A stretch of DNA of 64,000 nt from Epiperipatus broadwayi (taxonomy: Eukaryota > Onychophora > Udeonychophora > Euonychophora > Peripatidae): the NCBI GenBank assembly GCA_028023455.1, contig JAQFVV010000042.1, positions 6,221,922-6,285,921 on the forward strand, given 5' to 3'. The notes under the pieces were generated by a model. The model saw only the letters and a list, made by a program, of their open reading frames with translations, was not told the DNA's origin and did no database searches. The first letter of the stretch is position 1; each line of letters starts with the position of its first letter. Positions 28,701-43,700 of the stretch are shown here, piece by piece. The position numbers and the translations under genes are program-made.

Positions 28701-31700
28701 TGTTGGAACAGTGCATTTCTCGGAATCCTAGTCCAAATGTAAAAATCATTAAAAATCTTTGTTTATTTTTATGTTCTGATTCCCAACATACACCTCAAAT
28801 TAAACAGACCTGCCAGAATGACAATAAAGATGAGACTAGCAATTCAGAATCCCAAAGTTCCACCACTACAATGAACGTGGATTGTTATTCGGGAATACTT
28901 ACTTTGGTGAATCAGTTTAAGGTTAGCATTTACATGGCTTCATTTTTTATTTTTGAATTATTGTTTTAAAATTATCTTACAGAAAAACCATTGCATGAAT
29001 GAAAAATTAACATTAAATTTATTTATTTTAAAAATTTATATTGTAAAAATGCAAAATTGATTTGTCTTTTAAAGTTTTTGTTTACTGCTTTGCATTTTTA
29101 TATATTAAGATGGATAGCCATCTCAGAGTTTAGCTAGATGGTTAGTGCGGAAGGAAAGTAAGATTTGAACTTCAGAATGCAGATTGGTAAATATAATAAA
29201 TTAGATTATGAATATAATATATATGTAAGCACAGCCACACGTGTATAAGGAGATTCAGTTGGATTAAATGGAATCCTTTTTATTGTATTAATATTTTTTA
29301 ATTTAGATTTTTAAAAATAAATTATTTAAGTTAAATAATTTGTTTTAAAATTTGATGTGCAGACAAGAATTTAAAATAATTTTTTTAAATAAATTTAATT
29401 CTGTCTTTAGATAAAGAAGTTGTTAAATAAAGTGTGATTAACACTATCTAAAGAATGTTTTAAGACCTATAGAGGTCCCTACCTTCGTATTTTTCAGACG
29501 CTTATTTCTAAGGTTACAGCCTTAGTAAATTATTACTTAATATAATAATGGGCGTTTAATAAAATTTATAATTACAACTTTAAATTGTTTAGTATCAAAA
29601 TTAATTGCCCTGAAACTAATTTGTTATCTTGGATTTTTGATTGTGTTTTGTTATATATATTTTTTTGATATCTTGAAAAGACAGTTTAGATCAAGAGTTC
29701 CCAAACTTTATTCAGCTGCAGACCTCTTTACCAAAAATTTTTAAAACCATTGACCCCCTAGTCATTTATTGTATTTACTCAAATTAATAAATTTATAGTA
29801 CTCAATATTAAATATTTCACTAAATATCAAACTTTTCATTTTAATCACTTATAATTAATGATTGAAAAAGATAAAAAGGACTATGGAATATGGTATTATC
29901 TTATGCAACATTTAATATCAAAACTTGCACCGACGTAAATTAAAACAAAAATCTGAGCAAAGTTTTTTTTTAATTTTTGACCTTTGTGAAATAAATATGT
30001 AAATTCAAAATAAGTACAAATATTGAAATCACTTTATTAACATAAAATTGAAGTGAAAAAAATCAACATATTCAGACAGAATTAAATATCAATAAAATTA
30101 CAACAATGAAAGATTTTAATCAGAATTATAAAAATAATATCAAATAAATTAGCTTGGGAAACTGAATTTAATGAGATGGGTGCACCTGTTGATTTGTCGA
30201 CAATTTATCTATGTCCAGTTTTAAATTAGTGAGTTGCATTTTTAAATATCCACATTCAGTGATACGCAATCAATGTCTGTTCTGAAGCAGATTTAAAACT
30301 ACACTGAAATCTCTCTACCAGATACGATGATGAGACTGCCAGAAAATACTTTTGTACAACAGCCCATAGAGCCGTACAGAAATGGAATATCTTGTTGCAG
30401 CCAAAATTTTTGATAATCTTGTTTGTGTTGTACCTTAAAATCCTCATTCATGCTGATGGTTATCAGCCCATCTTGCAAACTTATATTTGGATATGCATTA
30501 GTAATGTATGGGTTTATTATCCAGTCCAATATTTACAATTATGGAATATCTTTGAACCTAGTTTTGAAATCTAAGTGAAGAGCCTCAAGTGGTTGATGTT
30601 CAGCAAGATGTTTTCTTCTTGGATTGTGCCTATCTTATATAAGTTGGGGAGCTGGAAAAGCTCAGATCTTATAATATTTTGCTTAAAAAACATTAATCTG
30701 GTAACAAAAGCTGATACAATTGATTTTTCTTTGATGAGATTCAAATTATTTCTTGTAGTTGTAAATTAACATCATTAAATTTGACAAATAACTCGATTAA
30801 ATAAGCAATATCTGTTTTACTCTTAAGTAAATTTTCTTTCAAACTGGAATCTTTGTCTTCCAAAAACTCTAAAATAGATTGAAAAAGTGCAAAAAATCTT
30901 GCCAAACGTAAACTTTTGAAAATTAGCAGACTTCGGTATGGAGAACTAATCAATAGAAATCTTCGTCACTTCCTCGCATAATTGAGTGAACAATCTAGTG
31001 TTCAAAGTGTTACTTTGAATTTCATTCACATCTGTTATAACAAACTGAAGCGATTGATGCAATTTGTCGCTAAGGCTCATGTCTACTAAGTGTTGCTATG
31101 ATTACATAGTGAACTGCAAGTACTTAAGGTTTGTGTTGTTTCAAGTAACTTAGGAAACCACGATAACACTATAGCTGGTACTCCATCTGCTGCTACAGAT
31201 ATATTTGTCAATGGAATCGCTTTTTCCCTGAAAAATAGCTCCATTACATTAAAAATCGATTTGTCTCTGTTGTCAGTTTCTAAAGTTCTAGCAAAAACTC
31301 ACCTCTTCATGCACTTCCTGAACTTGAAAAATGCAAACTATGCCTGCAACAAAGCTTCTCTACCGGGTAATGTTAATTCATTCAATTGAAGGGGAAAAAC
31401 ATTTTTTATAAATGCCTACACAAACAGTTTTCCATGTCATGATTCATTTCGTCGATACGTCTTTGAACTGTGTTATTGCTCAAAGGAATCCTTTTTATAA
31501 TAATTTGTGCATGTTTGTAGAGTACAATTATTGATACCTCCACAATGGCCAGTAGAGTCAGTTTCTTCCCTATAGTATGTGGCACACTAGATTTTGCAAT
31601 GAATAGGGATATTTTGTATCATACTCTAAATCCATCATCATTTTGCTTCGATGATGAAACAAACATTTTATCTATCGTAGTTCTCTTCAGAATTTTATCT

Positions 31701-34700
31701 TTAAGTGATTGAAAGTTTGACAAATCTTTTTTTTTGTCAGAATGAATTCTGTTCAAGTGATCTGCTAGTTTTGATGGTTTCAATGCGTTGTTACTAAAGA
31801 CTTTTTCATATATGAGGCAAATTGATAAATGTTTATTTGATAATGACAAGACAAATCCTAGCTTCAAATAGTCCAACTCTGCATTTCTTTTTTGGTTCAA
31901 GTCATATTATTATCATAAGAAATAAAAACTTGTTTACCAACAATTTCTACAACCCCTGTGATAAAAAAATCAATAGAGTATTTTCTTACTTGAAACAGAA
32001 GATTTTTATTCAAACTCAAGTAAATAAACTGTGTCCTTTCATTTTCTTTTTCATAGTACTGCTCCTCAATAAATAATTATATTCAATGTTCAAATCACAA
32101 ATAAATACATGTCACATCAGATGAATCAATTTATAGTATTTTATGAAAGCACGGTCATACAAGACTGATGATTCTGGTAATATCATCCCATACCACCGTG
32201 AACAAGTGCGGACATGCAACGGTTTTTCATATCTGCACTTGATATGTTTGATAAGAAAATGTACAGACATGTTTGTGTTATATGTATTTTCATGCATTCT
32301 TACGAATGACTTCTTTAATGACACATTTTATCTTTCATTCGCAAGTTTGTTATGTAATGTGTTATTATTAAAAAAGTGTTTTTTTAATTCTTTTACTTCT
32401 TAATTAGGTACCTATTGGAATCATAGATATTCCAAATAAGAAATAAGTAGAAATGGTAAAGTGAGGTCTGTTTTTCCTAGTAAGTTCAAATTGACCCCAG
32501 GGATTGATATCGACCACTTTGGGAACTCTTGGTTTAAATAGTGAATCTTGTGGCGTCCTGTCGTGATGACATTTACCATATTCACAGAGTTTTTGTTTAT
32601 TACAATATAGATAAAATTATTGTTGCAAAATAAATGATGAATAACTGAAAAATTTAAAATCATAACAAAAGAACGTTTTCATGAGCTAAAACTTGCGATT
32701 GTGACAATTATATAAAATTACTGAACATTTTTCAAAAAATGAAACAAGCACAGAAGCTACAATTAAAAAAAGAAACAGGTTGATTTCATATTGGTGCAGG
32801 AATTAAATCATTTTATTTGTATGCTGAATATAAAATGGAAAAAAAATTGGTATAAGAAAAAAATCAATAATATTGTGTTAGTATCCCAATTACAGCTAAA
32901 TTTGAAAGTTTTAAATGTAAAATGTGGCTGTGGTAAAATTGATTGATAAATAACTAAAGAGTTGAATATATATTTTTGTCTTTGAATCACTTATCAACAA
33001 ATGATCAATAAATCTTCAGTCTGACCTCCAGATGAAGTGCCACTAAAATAATGTATAAGCTTGTTCGTAAACTAAGTTTCATATTGGTTAGATTATTTAT
33101 GAAAGAATAATTATGGATTCTTGACCAGATTATACATCTGACTTTTCATTTAAGATTCAGATGATAAGAATAAAATTATTCTACTTCGCATGTATTATTA
33201 GTTCAAATCCTTGAAAAAGACAAAAAATAATTAAAAATATTGAAAATTAAAAAATTTGAAAACAATTAAACATATTATGGATAGACTTGATCATTATAAT
33301 AGCAAATGTATTATTGAGAGGTTAGAAGCGCTCATCTTCAGGAGAAGTATTATTCATATAGATATCAAAAGTCAATGTTACAATAGCATTTAATTTATAA
33401 ATAATATTTATTTATTAAACAAGTTGTAGTAATTACTACAGATTTATTTATTAGTGCATAAGATATACAAAGTTGATTATGCTTCAGTTATTATTAACTT
33501 ACAGAAATACTTTTATTTATAATTATATATTGTACCCTTTTGTTTAGGCTAGAATGGATTATTTCTAATAATTTACTGAAAAATTTTAAATTTTGAAGTT
33601 GGATAAGGGGTGATGTATGTTGTGTGTTAATAATATTTGAATAATTTAGTTAAGGCAAGTAAAATAATTGATGTATAGTGTTGGGTTGGTATTTGTAAGA
33701 AAACAATTAACTAAAAATCATTATAAGATTGTATGTTTGGGAGAATTGGCCATAATAAATACTGATTTAATAAGTCTTATAAATAATAATTAGGGTAAAT
33801 TTTAAAAGTAATGCTTTAAAGTTAAACGAATAGATTTAGTAATAATAATTGTATCTAATGGCTATAATTTTAAAATTATTTGATTAAAAAATAATAATGT
33901 GGGAGAAAAGTGTATTTTTTGGTTTTATAATAGTAAAATAATTATTTTAAAATTGGGCTATAATAGTGAATATGTAACATTTTATAAATTAAATTATTAT
34001 TTTAGTCTTTAAATTATTAGTGCCTTATTTAGTTTTGTAAATCACGTGACGCACACCTGTGTTCGAAAATAGAATAATATTATCTGTTATAAATGTTAAA
34101 TTGGATTTTAAAAGTGAATATAATAAATAAAATCAGATTTATGTTTTTTGTTGAAAATACATACGTTAAGTTCAAAATAAAGGTAGAAATGGTAATAAAT
34201 ATTGAAATGTGATTTTTAAAAATTATTTTGGAGTCTTTAGTAAGTGAAAATAAAATGTGAAAATTAAGTAAGAATTGAATAATATAATAAAAAATAAATA
34301 TTTAGTAAATTATTATTAACTTTAACTTTAAACCAATGTTCATGGTCCAGGATAATTTGAGGCCAGGATTGTTTAACGGACCAATCAAAATTGGAATCAG
34401 CTGGAGTATTTAAGAGCTGTTTACATTTTGGCAGACGATTATTGAGCTGTTATCTCATTCTACCGACGTACTATTATAACATCGTTAATATTTTCTACAA
34501 TTTGTAATAATCCATTTTATTTAAATTCAATTTTTGTAAAAGTACAGTAGTCTATTATTATAAGCTCGTGGGATATAGAAATGTTTTGCTAAAAAATTAA
34601 ATTATTCCTTACTTTGCCAACCTGCTTTGTTCAATTTGTCATCAACTTAAACACGAAGAAGTCATCACAAAATATAAAAAATTTAATGGAGGTATTCAAA

Positions 34701-37700
34701 TATTATTATTATATAAAGTATATAATTTTGCCTATGTTGATAAGTTGTATTGATTTACGACTAAATTTCATAAAAAGAACGTCACGGAAAAAATATATAT
34801 ATATATAAAAAAAAACATTTTCATTAAAAGATATAAAGTTGAATGAGATAATATATTTTATGAAGAAAATTTATTTAAAACACAATGGAAAAATACTTTT
34901 AAAGGAAAAAAAACTTTTAAATATGACCGAACAATTATTTTAGAACGTGGAGATATTTCTTTCTGAAGAAATATTGGAAATATTTTAAAATTGAATTTTT
35001 CCTAGAAAATATAAGATCATTTGCAAGTATGTGACTTATATCATATTTAAAAAAAATATTACAAGTCAGTCATTAAGGTATGCAGGACATACAAAAGTTT
35101 ATTTAAATTATTTGGGAAAATAATAAGTTATTTGAAAATATTGGGAGAAGTATTGGTTGTATCAGAAGATATTAAACCTCAGTAAATATGGAAAAGTTAC
35201 AAGTATTTGGAAAATTATCTTGACGAAGAGTATTTAAAATTAGATATTTACCTAACAATCCATGTTAAAGATTTTTAAAGTTTTGGAGATAAGAAAAATA
35301 TTAATTATATTAGTGTAAGTCTTATAGAATAAAAGTAAACGTACCATATTTAACTTGAACTGTCAGTTTGGATTATATATTACAACCTTTAGAACCAGAG
35401 CATGCGTGATTATTGACGTCAAAAGTGTGTATTAATGTTTTTTACCAGGAGAAAAGATACTTTCTGTAATGAACTTATTATCAAGAAAAGAACATTTCAT
35501 CGTAAGAAATTCTAATAAAATTATTGTAAATATGGTTTTAAAATTAATTTTTTTGTACTAACACAATTATAGTAATATTTATTCATAGTATAAATATAGT
35601 GTAGAAACAGAAAACATTAAATTATTTACTAACTTAGTAATTAAAATTTATTGTAAAAAATATTTATTTAGATCGTATTCCAGGTGACATCACTAAGTAA
35701 TTGCCAACAGAAATTACTTATGGTAATAATGTAAATTATTAATAGTTTTAAAATGTGTTTGTTATTTTGTACGGATGGATGCGTATATAAAACACACACA
35801 CATAATTTATCATTTTGTTTAGTTATTTAAGAATATGCATAATTTTAATGATATCGTAAAGATATTTAAACATAAAAGAAATATAAGTATATGATTCTAT
35901 TAAAACTGAATTGGATGTTTTGTTGAATAATTTAAAGTGTTAAAAATATGACACTGATTCTGATTGTTTGTGCTAAAGTTTGAGAACTATTAAAGAATGA
36001 AATAATCTTGTCTTATTAGTTAGTTAGACTGTTATTCTAAAAATGAATTTATTTGTTATTATAGAAATGAGAAGATGAATTTAGCGATGTAAATTGGTGA
36101 ATTTTAAATGCTAATATCTTAGTATTAGGTTATATAGGACCAGGATAATATTGTATGTAGGGTTTATTTATATGGGAAGAAGAATGTACTATATTGATGT
36201 TTATACAAGTATAGCTAACATAGCCCTATATCTTGTGTATATTCATGGCAGTGTTTATTTTCTATGTGTTAAAGCTTAATGTGCCATAGTGCTGAATGAA
36301 TAGCCTGGACATTATACTTGGTAGAAGAGGTTATTAAACAAATAAGTTATACCTCAGTTCATGTACACTGTGCCCATGATGGTTAGTTGATAAAGATGTT
36401 AAGTTGAAGTTATAGTTTACCCCATATGCCTACTAGTTTATGTGTTATTGAAATTTATTGGATTACATTGTAAAAGATGGTTGTTTTAAAATCGGAAATA
36501 ATAAATAAGTTTGGAAATAGAGAATTGTTAAATTGGATAAGATAAGTTATGTTGCTTAGAGTAAAATAAGTGTAAAAAATTATAAGAACATAATTTCATC
36601 AGTGAAAGAATCATAAAACTTTTATAGTTAAAAATGATATTTTTTTTTTTTTAGAAAATAAATAGTTGACAATTTAAAAGAATTTATAATGATATTACTT
36701 AATTATTAAGAATTTTTTAAAAAGACATATTTATAATGCATATTTTTATTTATGATTAAAGGTAATAAACTGAATCGTGTTGAATGAATGAAAGTAGTCA
36801 TAAGTTTTACAAAAATAATTTTATAACACACTAATCCATACATGATATTTAAAGTTTAAAGTAATAATTAGTAAGTAGCTTAGTTTGATGGTATGCTATG
36901 AATTAAGGTTGTTCACATGAATATTATTGAAAAATGACTATACAGAATAATAAATAATTTTTAAACTAAATAACAAGAATAAGTTCATAGTAAAAGTATT
37001 ACCTATATTTTTTATTTAAAACCTATAAATTAATAATATCGAATAACTGTAATAAAAAAGTTATATAATGATATTTTTAAAAAATAAGAAATATTTTATT
37101 GAAGAGATGTTCTGTATCTTATATTTTAAGTCATTTAATTTGTATTGGAGAAGTACCTGAATAGGAATAAATAAAATTCTATTAGAGTGTAAATAATGTA
37201 AATAATTTTATTGTTAAGTTTGTTAATAAAATTGTTAAATAAGTCTTGGTGTTGACTCAATTTCTTCACATTACAATTACATAATCACAGATAATTATAA
37301 TGAAGACATAATATTTGCACATCATAAATAAAATTTTATTTAGGAGTTATATTTTATTGATATATTCTATTTAAGAAGTTTTACTTATGATATTATTGTG
37401 ATGGTCATGGAATAATTACCAAAGATTTACATTAAATTATCTTTGTAATGATTGCCACATATTCTCAGATTGTAATATCATATTAAATATATTATTTAAG
37501 ATGCCATATGGATAATAGAAAATTATATTACATTTTATTATAAAATATACAAGAATAACATTATAAATAGAAAGATAGGAGAATGAATTATAGATTAAAG
37601 ATTAGTATTACTATTTGTTATTATTAGTATTATTAAATTGTAGTTAGGAATGATATTAAATCCCTTATCATACTTGATTATAAAAGTTATAATTAATTTA

Positions 37701-40700
37701 TCATTATTTTAAGAGAACCTGAGATAATTTGAGTTAAATTAGTTTTGAAAAAGATATTAAATTAATTTGTTAAAGGTAATTTACTTAATTAGTTTTGATT
37801 AAAGACGTAAGAGTACTATAAATGTAGTATTTGAGTAATAGGAATAAGGATAGTATTCTTATGTCATTAAGGTGATATCCAGTGGGAGATTATCTTAATG
37901 TATTCGCTCTACCACTTGTAAATTCACTTTATAGTCTCATGATTTGATTAGAAATTCATTTATTTCATTTTGTAAACCAGAACTATATTATTATTTATTA
38001 ATTAAGTTAATTTAATCATTGATATTCTTAAAAATATAGTTATTATTAATTTAGATACATTTTAGATAAACATAGTTATTTATCTGAGCTAGATCAAGTG
38101 ATTATAATTATAATTTCTGGGAGGTGAGGGTACAATATATACACATCTTTTATCTAGTATATAAATAGTGTGAAGTACTATTATTTATAATAAATCTTTT
38201 TTTATGACTAATATTAAGATTCTTTGTATTTTGTATTAATAAGAAAGTAATTCTGGGTAATTTTTATTTTTTTAATTCTGCTATATTTCTTATTAATTTA
38301 GACATTGTTTTATATTAATTCATTTAACTTTCTTTTTAATCCTTTTATATTTATTTTATTAAAAATATCCATATTTTGTGCTAATATCTTGAAAGCTACT
38401 TGCTTTGTATGAATTTTTTTTCAAAAGATTGTTTTTATATATACTATTGCATTGCCATATGTATATTGAAATAGATAAGTGTCATCCATTCCATGGTTGC
38501 CCCATGTGCTCTCACAATCAGAATTGATTATAAGTAATTGTAAGGTAGAATAACAAAAGTAGCTTGGAAATTTTTTAAAAGAATATTGGACAAAAGTTGA
38601 ATATTTTATAATATATATTTAATAATAATAATACTGTAATTGATTAGTAGTTATTTTTTGTTATTAGTATCTGAAGAATTTAAAATAAAATTAATAAAAG
38701 TAAATAAATAATATTTATAATATAGAAAAAAAATGTCTAGTAAGTTAATTTTTATTATCAGTAACTGAAAGGGTTAGAATTAAAAAAAGTAAAATGAATA
38801 TACTTAAAAATATAGTTGAAAAAATGTATGTTAGTATTTCATTTACAACATAATAAAATTAGAAAACTAATTACAAAATAGATTGAAAAAAAAAAAAGAT
38901 ATGGTAATTAAAACTTGCTATTTTAGGTTAATAAAAATAAGGAGATTTAAAAGAGATTAAAATTGTATTTTATATTTCTTTCTATATACAATTGCATCCT
39001 TATGTTATTTTGTGGGAGAAAAAATAGGTGCAACTAATCTCTAGTTTTTATTTTAAAAAAAAGTTAAAATAATATTTTAATTAAATAAATAATGGGTTAT
39101 CTAAGATCTGATTAAAAATAACAATTTGAGATCATAGTGCATATATAAAAATGTGTACTTCTTTAGAAAAATCTTTTTTGGGGCTGTTTAGTATAAAACC
39201 TGATGTAGAATCTTGGAAATTTCGCCAACTATCTGAAATCTATCTCGGAGCATATATTTGCAATTTGAATATGTTATGCTAAAGGAATTCAACTCCCAGT
39301 GCAATTACAAATATTATGATGAGGCAGCAAGTATTTATACAAGAAAATTTTAATAAGTAAAATTATAAGCTAGAGAAAGGAAGGGAAATTAAAATCTCCG
39401 TGGAAAAACTTAAAAGTCAACATTCTAGCTTTGTTTTCAAGATGTATATGTGTACAAAAGAAACTCTTAAGACATGAGTTATAGAAACTTCACAAGAACT
39501 TCTGCAAAAAAACTTTTATTGTTATGCAGATGGATTAAGTTACTTGAATTATTTTCAAAGAAAAAAAAGAAAATATTTTAAAATATCTGCTCTGATCTTA
39601 TAAGTGAATATATTTATATAATTCATATTATTAGTTAATCACGCATGTATTTTCTTTTCATATTATAATAAATTGATGATTTTTTTCTATTTAAATTCAT
39701 GTTTTATTCCCTTGAGACTATTTATTCTATAAATTTTAAAAGATTTTTTGAACTGTTCCAATCCATCCAATATGAGTCTCTTATTTTTAAATTTTTTGTA
39801 TTATATCATTCTTGTTTTCTTTTTTAAATAATAAATTCTAGTTTTATAATAAAATTTTAAGATTTTTAAAAGATTATATATATTTTTTACTTCAGTGTAC
39901 AAAATATTTTTAGATTTTCTAACTTCCACCTATTTAAAAATATATTCTCTATTTACTGACACATTTTATTTATGTATTTGTACAGTTGAAGTGTCAACAC
40001 ATTTCAAGCAAAGTAAAAATTTTCTGCACATTTTCTTACCCATTAATTAAAAAATAAATAGACTATCATAAAATGTTGAATGTGATGACTTCTTCTTATG
40101 TATATTTTTTGATTTTATCTATTAAAGGGAATTTTATTTCATTGCATTTTTTATTTTTATATAATTGTTGTTATTTTTTTATTTTTTTTTTAGCTTGCTG
40201 AAAAAACATTTTATGGAAAAAGAATGGCTTCTTCTCTTCGTAAAACATCATCTCTTGGAGATATTTCTGTAGACGACATTCGAGGCATTGAAGATGAGGT
40301 ACATTTTTATTATTTAATTTATGTCAGGCTATGTGAAATTATATGAAATATAAAAAAAAAAATGAAAATAATGAATTATAAATTAATGATAATATTTTTC
40401 TGTATCAAGTAAAATCGTAAGAGATAGCAAATGCTGCATAATCTAGAACTATGCTTTTCAAAGTGTGAGCTGCTGCTCCTCAGATGATTGCAAAACTTTT
40501 TGTGGTGAGGGGGAGGGGGGCTCAAAAAAGTCCGGTGATGAAAGTCACTGACAAAAATAAATAAATCTGTATTTATATATAAAGACCAAATTAAACACAT
40601 TTACAATCTTTTAAAAAAGAAATGAATTTTTTTTAAGTGTAAATATTAGATAACATTCTGATCAGAAGAAAGTTGTTCATCAAAATGTTATTGTCATTTA

Positions 40701-43700
40701 TTAAAATTGATGGATTAAATATGTCAGAACATCCTGTCCAGATGTTTTTTTTACAAGATCATACAGTTAAAAAGTTAATAGTCTCTGTAATAATATCCAG
40801 TCACATCCATCTAATTAAATATTATTAGTAAAAATGAATAAAAGTTATTGAATATTGTTAGAAAGTTTTGTTTCTGCTGTTTCCAGAGGCACTCTATTGC
40901 CCTCTGGATTGCATAAAACAATTAATGAAAAGAAATACTCAAAAATATTGTGGAAACGCCACTGCAAAGTAATTAAAAGTATCAAATTTTATTTACAAAA
41001 AGATTATATATACTTGAAGATAATCAACTACTAGCAATGTTATACTATATATATTATTATACACTTTATATCCATATTCTATAGACATAATATTATGGGC
41101 CCAAAGGCTTTCAAAAATGTTATAGATCAGTACGACCTGTTTGTGAATCCCTAAATTTATTTTAGTACATTTGGAGGTAAACTTCTCTGCAAGGCTGAAG
41201 GAGAGGCGACCGGGGCACCCATTGGATAACATGTCTGCATACCTAGAGCTTCACCTAGCAAGTGTTCAATTCTTGTTTTCTACATGACTTCTCAATGTTG
41301 TATAATCTCCTGGTTGCTATCCACTGCCCACATGGTTGTCTGTGTCAAGTTCATATTCCATACATATTTTCTGTATCTGTTCTTACTATCATTGTTTTGA
41401 TCATTAATTACATTCCATAGTTGCAGTGGCATTTTTTACTTTAACTTAAATCTTTATCTTTGCTACTAATTACTTGTCTACATAGCTAAGCTTTATTCTC
41501 ACATTTACTTTCTTTTAATTAATCTGTAGTACTTATTTTTATTGTATATGCTCTCAGCATTCATTCACATACTTTTACTTTTACATATTATATATATTTT
41601 TACAAGTACTACTTTCTTTTACATATTTTTTCCCCACATATTTATATAGGTATACCTAATAATACAAAGCAAAACTCTTCATACACTAGCGCTATTCAGT
41701 GCAAGACAGAGTAATCAATGAATGCAAGAAGATTTGTGCATAAAATCCCCATCTAGTGCCTACTCGTCCAATATCCCCAGACTAGTTTTTAGCTTCTGGC
41801 TTTCATCAATGTAGAAGCCACTCAATGCAAGGCAGATTTGTGCATAAAATCCCCATCAAGTGCCTACTCGTTCAAAATCCTTAGATTAGTTTCTAGCTTC
41901 TGATTTTCGTCAGTGAGGAACCTTGAATCTGACTGATGAAAGCCAGAAACTAGAAACTAATCTGGGGATATTGGATGAGTAGGTATTAGATGGGGATTTT
42001 ATGCATAAACTCTGCCTTGCACTGAGTGGCACTACTGTATGGGGAGTTTGCTCTGTATTAGGTAATCCAATTCTTCAGCAGCCACCTTTTACTTTTTTAG
42101 TTTACAGCTTAGAGTTCAAAATGAAGACACAATAAGGTTATTAATTCAAGCTCATTTGCTTATATAGCCATATGATCTGGACTCAGTTCAGTATCTATGT
42201 ATTTTGGTATCTTTGGTTCTTTAGCATTCCACAGTCACCTTAATCCTATTGGGCAGGATTGGTATTAAACCACTAAACATCATATGATCACTTTTCTTTA
42301 GTTTTACACAAGTTGATAGCACAGGAAAAACTCTCCATACAGTAGCACCCTTCAGTGCATAAATGAAAGCCACAAACTAGAAACTAGTCTGGGGGATATT
42401 GGATGAGTAGGCACCAGATAGGGATTTTATACACAAACCTTTTAAAAGCCATTGATTAATTTGGCTTGCACTGAGTTGTGCTACTGTTTGGATAGTGTTG
42501 CCTCTGTGTATTAGCTTATGAAAGCATAAAAAATGGTGATCATGTGATGTTTAGTGGTTTAGACCTAATAATAAAATGTAAAAATTTCTATTACTCCTGT
42601 TTTTATAACATACTACATATAATTACTTTGTAAATACATTGTTAGTCAGTGGGGGCTTGGAAATATATTATTTTTTTTCAGGGGCCCTCATGACAATAAT
42701 TTTGCAAATAATTAGTGTTAATAATTATACTTTTAATATGGATTTCCAGAACATCATATATTCATTTTATAAATGTTGTAATCTTTTTGTGAATATATGA
42801 CGTTCTGGTAAACCATATTAAAAGTATATTTGTTAACACTAATTATTTGCAAAATTATTTTTATAGATTAATAAACAAATTGAGGTATGTTATTTTTTTT
42901 AATAACATGCCCTGCTAAAACACTGATAATAAATTTTATTCATGCTCAAAAGTTACTTAAAATGAGAATGAACATTCACTTTCCTTAAATCAGTTTTTAT
43001 AAATTGCAGTCATCTAATGTAAATATATTAACAAAGTAAAAATAACAATTACACTATAAATTTCATACACATTTAGAATAAATGGAGTTTATGTTAAACA
43101 TCTGAAAAAGTATCTGGACTTACTAATTTACATTATAAACATCACATGCCTACCTCCTCTTATGCTTGTGTATAACTGTTGTTAAAACAGGCAAAAACTC
43201 ACTATATATATATTGCCACGCACAACAAGCTAGAGTAATCAATGGATGCCAGAAGGCTTGTTCATAAAATCCCCGTTTAGTGCCTACTCATCTGATATCC
43301 CCAGACTAGTTTCTGGCTTATGGCCTTCGTCAGTGAGGAGCCTTGGATCTGAGAGCACTGCATCTAGATCTTAGGATCTAATGCAACTCTCCAGCACCGA
43401 CCTTTTATCTCTATTTAACTACAAAACTATGAGTCTTAAGTTGGAAAACACCTTAATGTTTTCAATCCAAGCCCATTAGCTTGTATAATCATATGGGTCT
43501 GAACCCAGTTCAGTACCCATACACTTTGGTTTCTTTGGTTTTTTAATAACCATAGCCACCACTATCCTATCACTATCTTGTGATGGCAATATATATAGTG
43601 AGTTTTTGCCTGTTTTAACAACAGTTATACACAAGCATAAGAGGAGGTAGTCATGTGATGTTTATTGGCTTAAAACCAATCCTGCTTAATAGGACAGTGG

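Larger units (their letters stand above)
28922..40193 (+). other. BTAF1 intron between window exons 7 and 8 (11.3 kb)
   Basis: It carries a hAT element at 29692-32531. From 33500 to 38200 the plus strand is markedly poor in C relative to G, with a promoter-like segment at 34381-34414, but no open frame or repeat pair identifies it. From 38200 to 40193 it is plain AT-rich sequence. No missing exon is implied, since exons 7 and 8 join in frame. Confidence 0.75.

Noticed and set aside
29110-29260. Possible tRNA-derived SINE (TAGCTAGATGG resembling an A box and GATTTGAACTTC resembling a B box)
   Set aside because: The spacing is plausible but both boxes deviate from consensus, there is no second copy in the window and no clear tail or target duplication.
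32143-32403. 86-codon open stretch on the plus strand near the right end of the hAT element
   Set aside because: It is in the non-coding terminal part of the hAT element, opposite to the transposase strand, with no motif.
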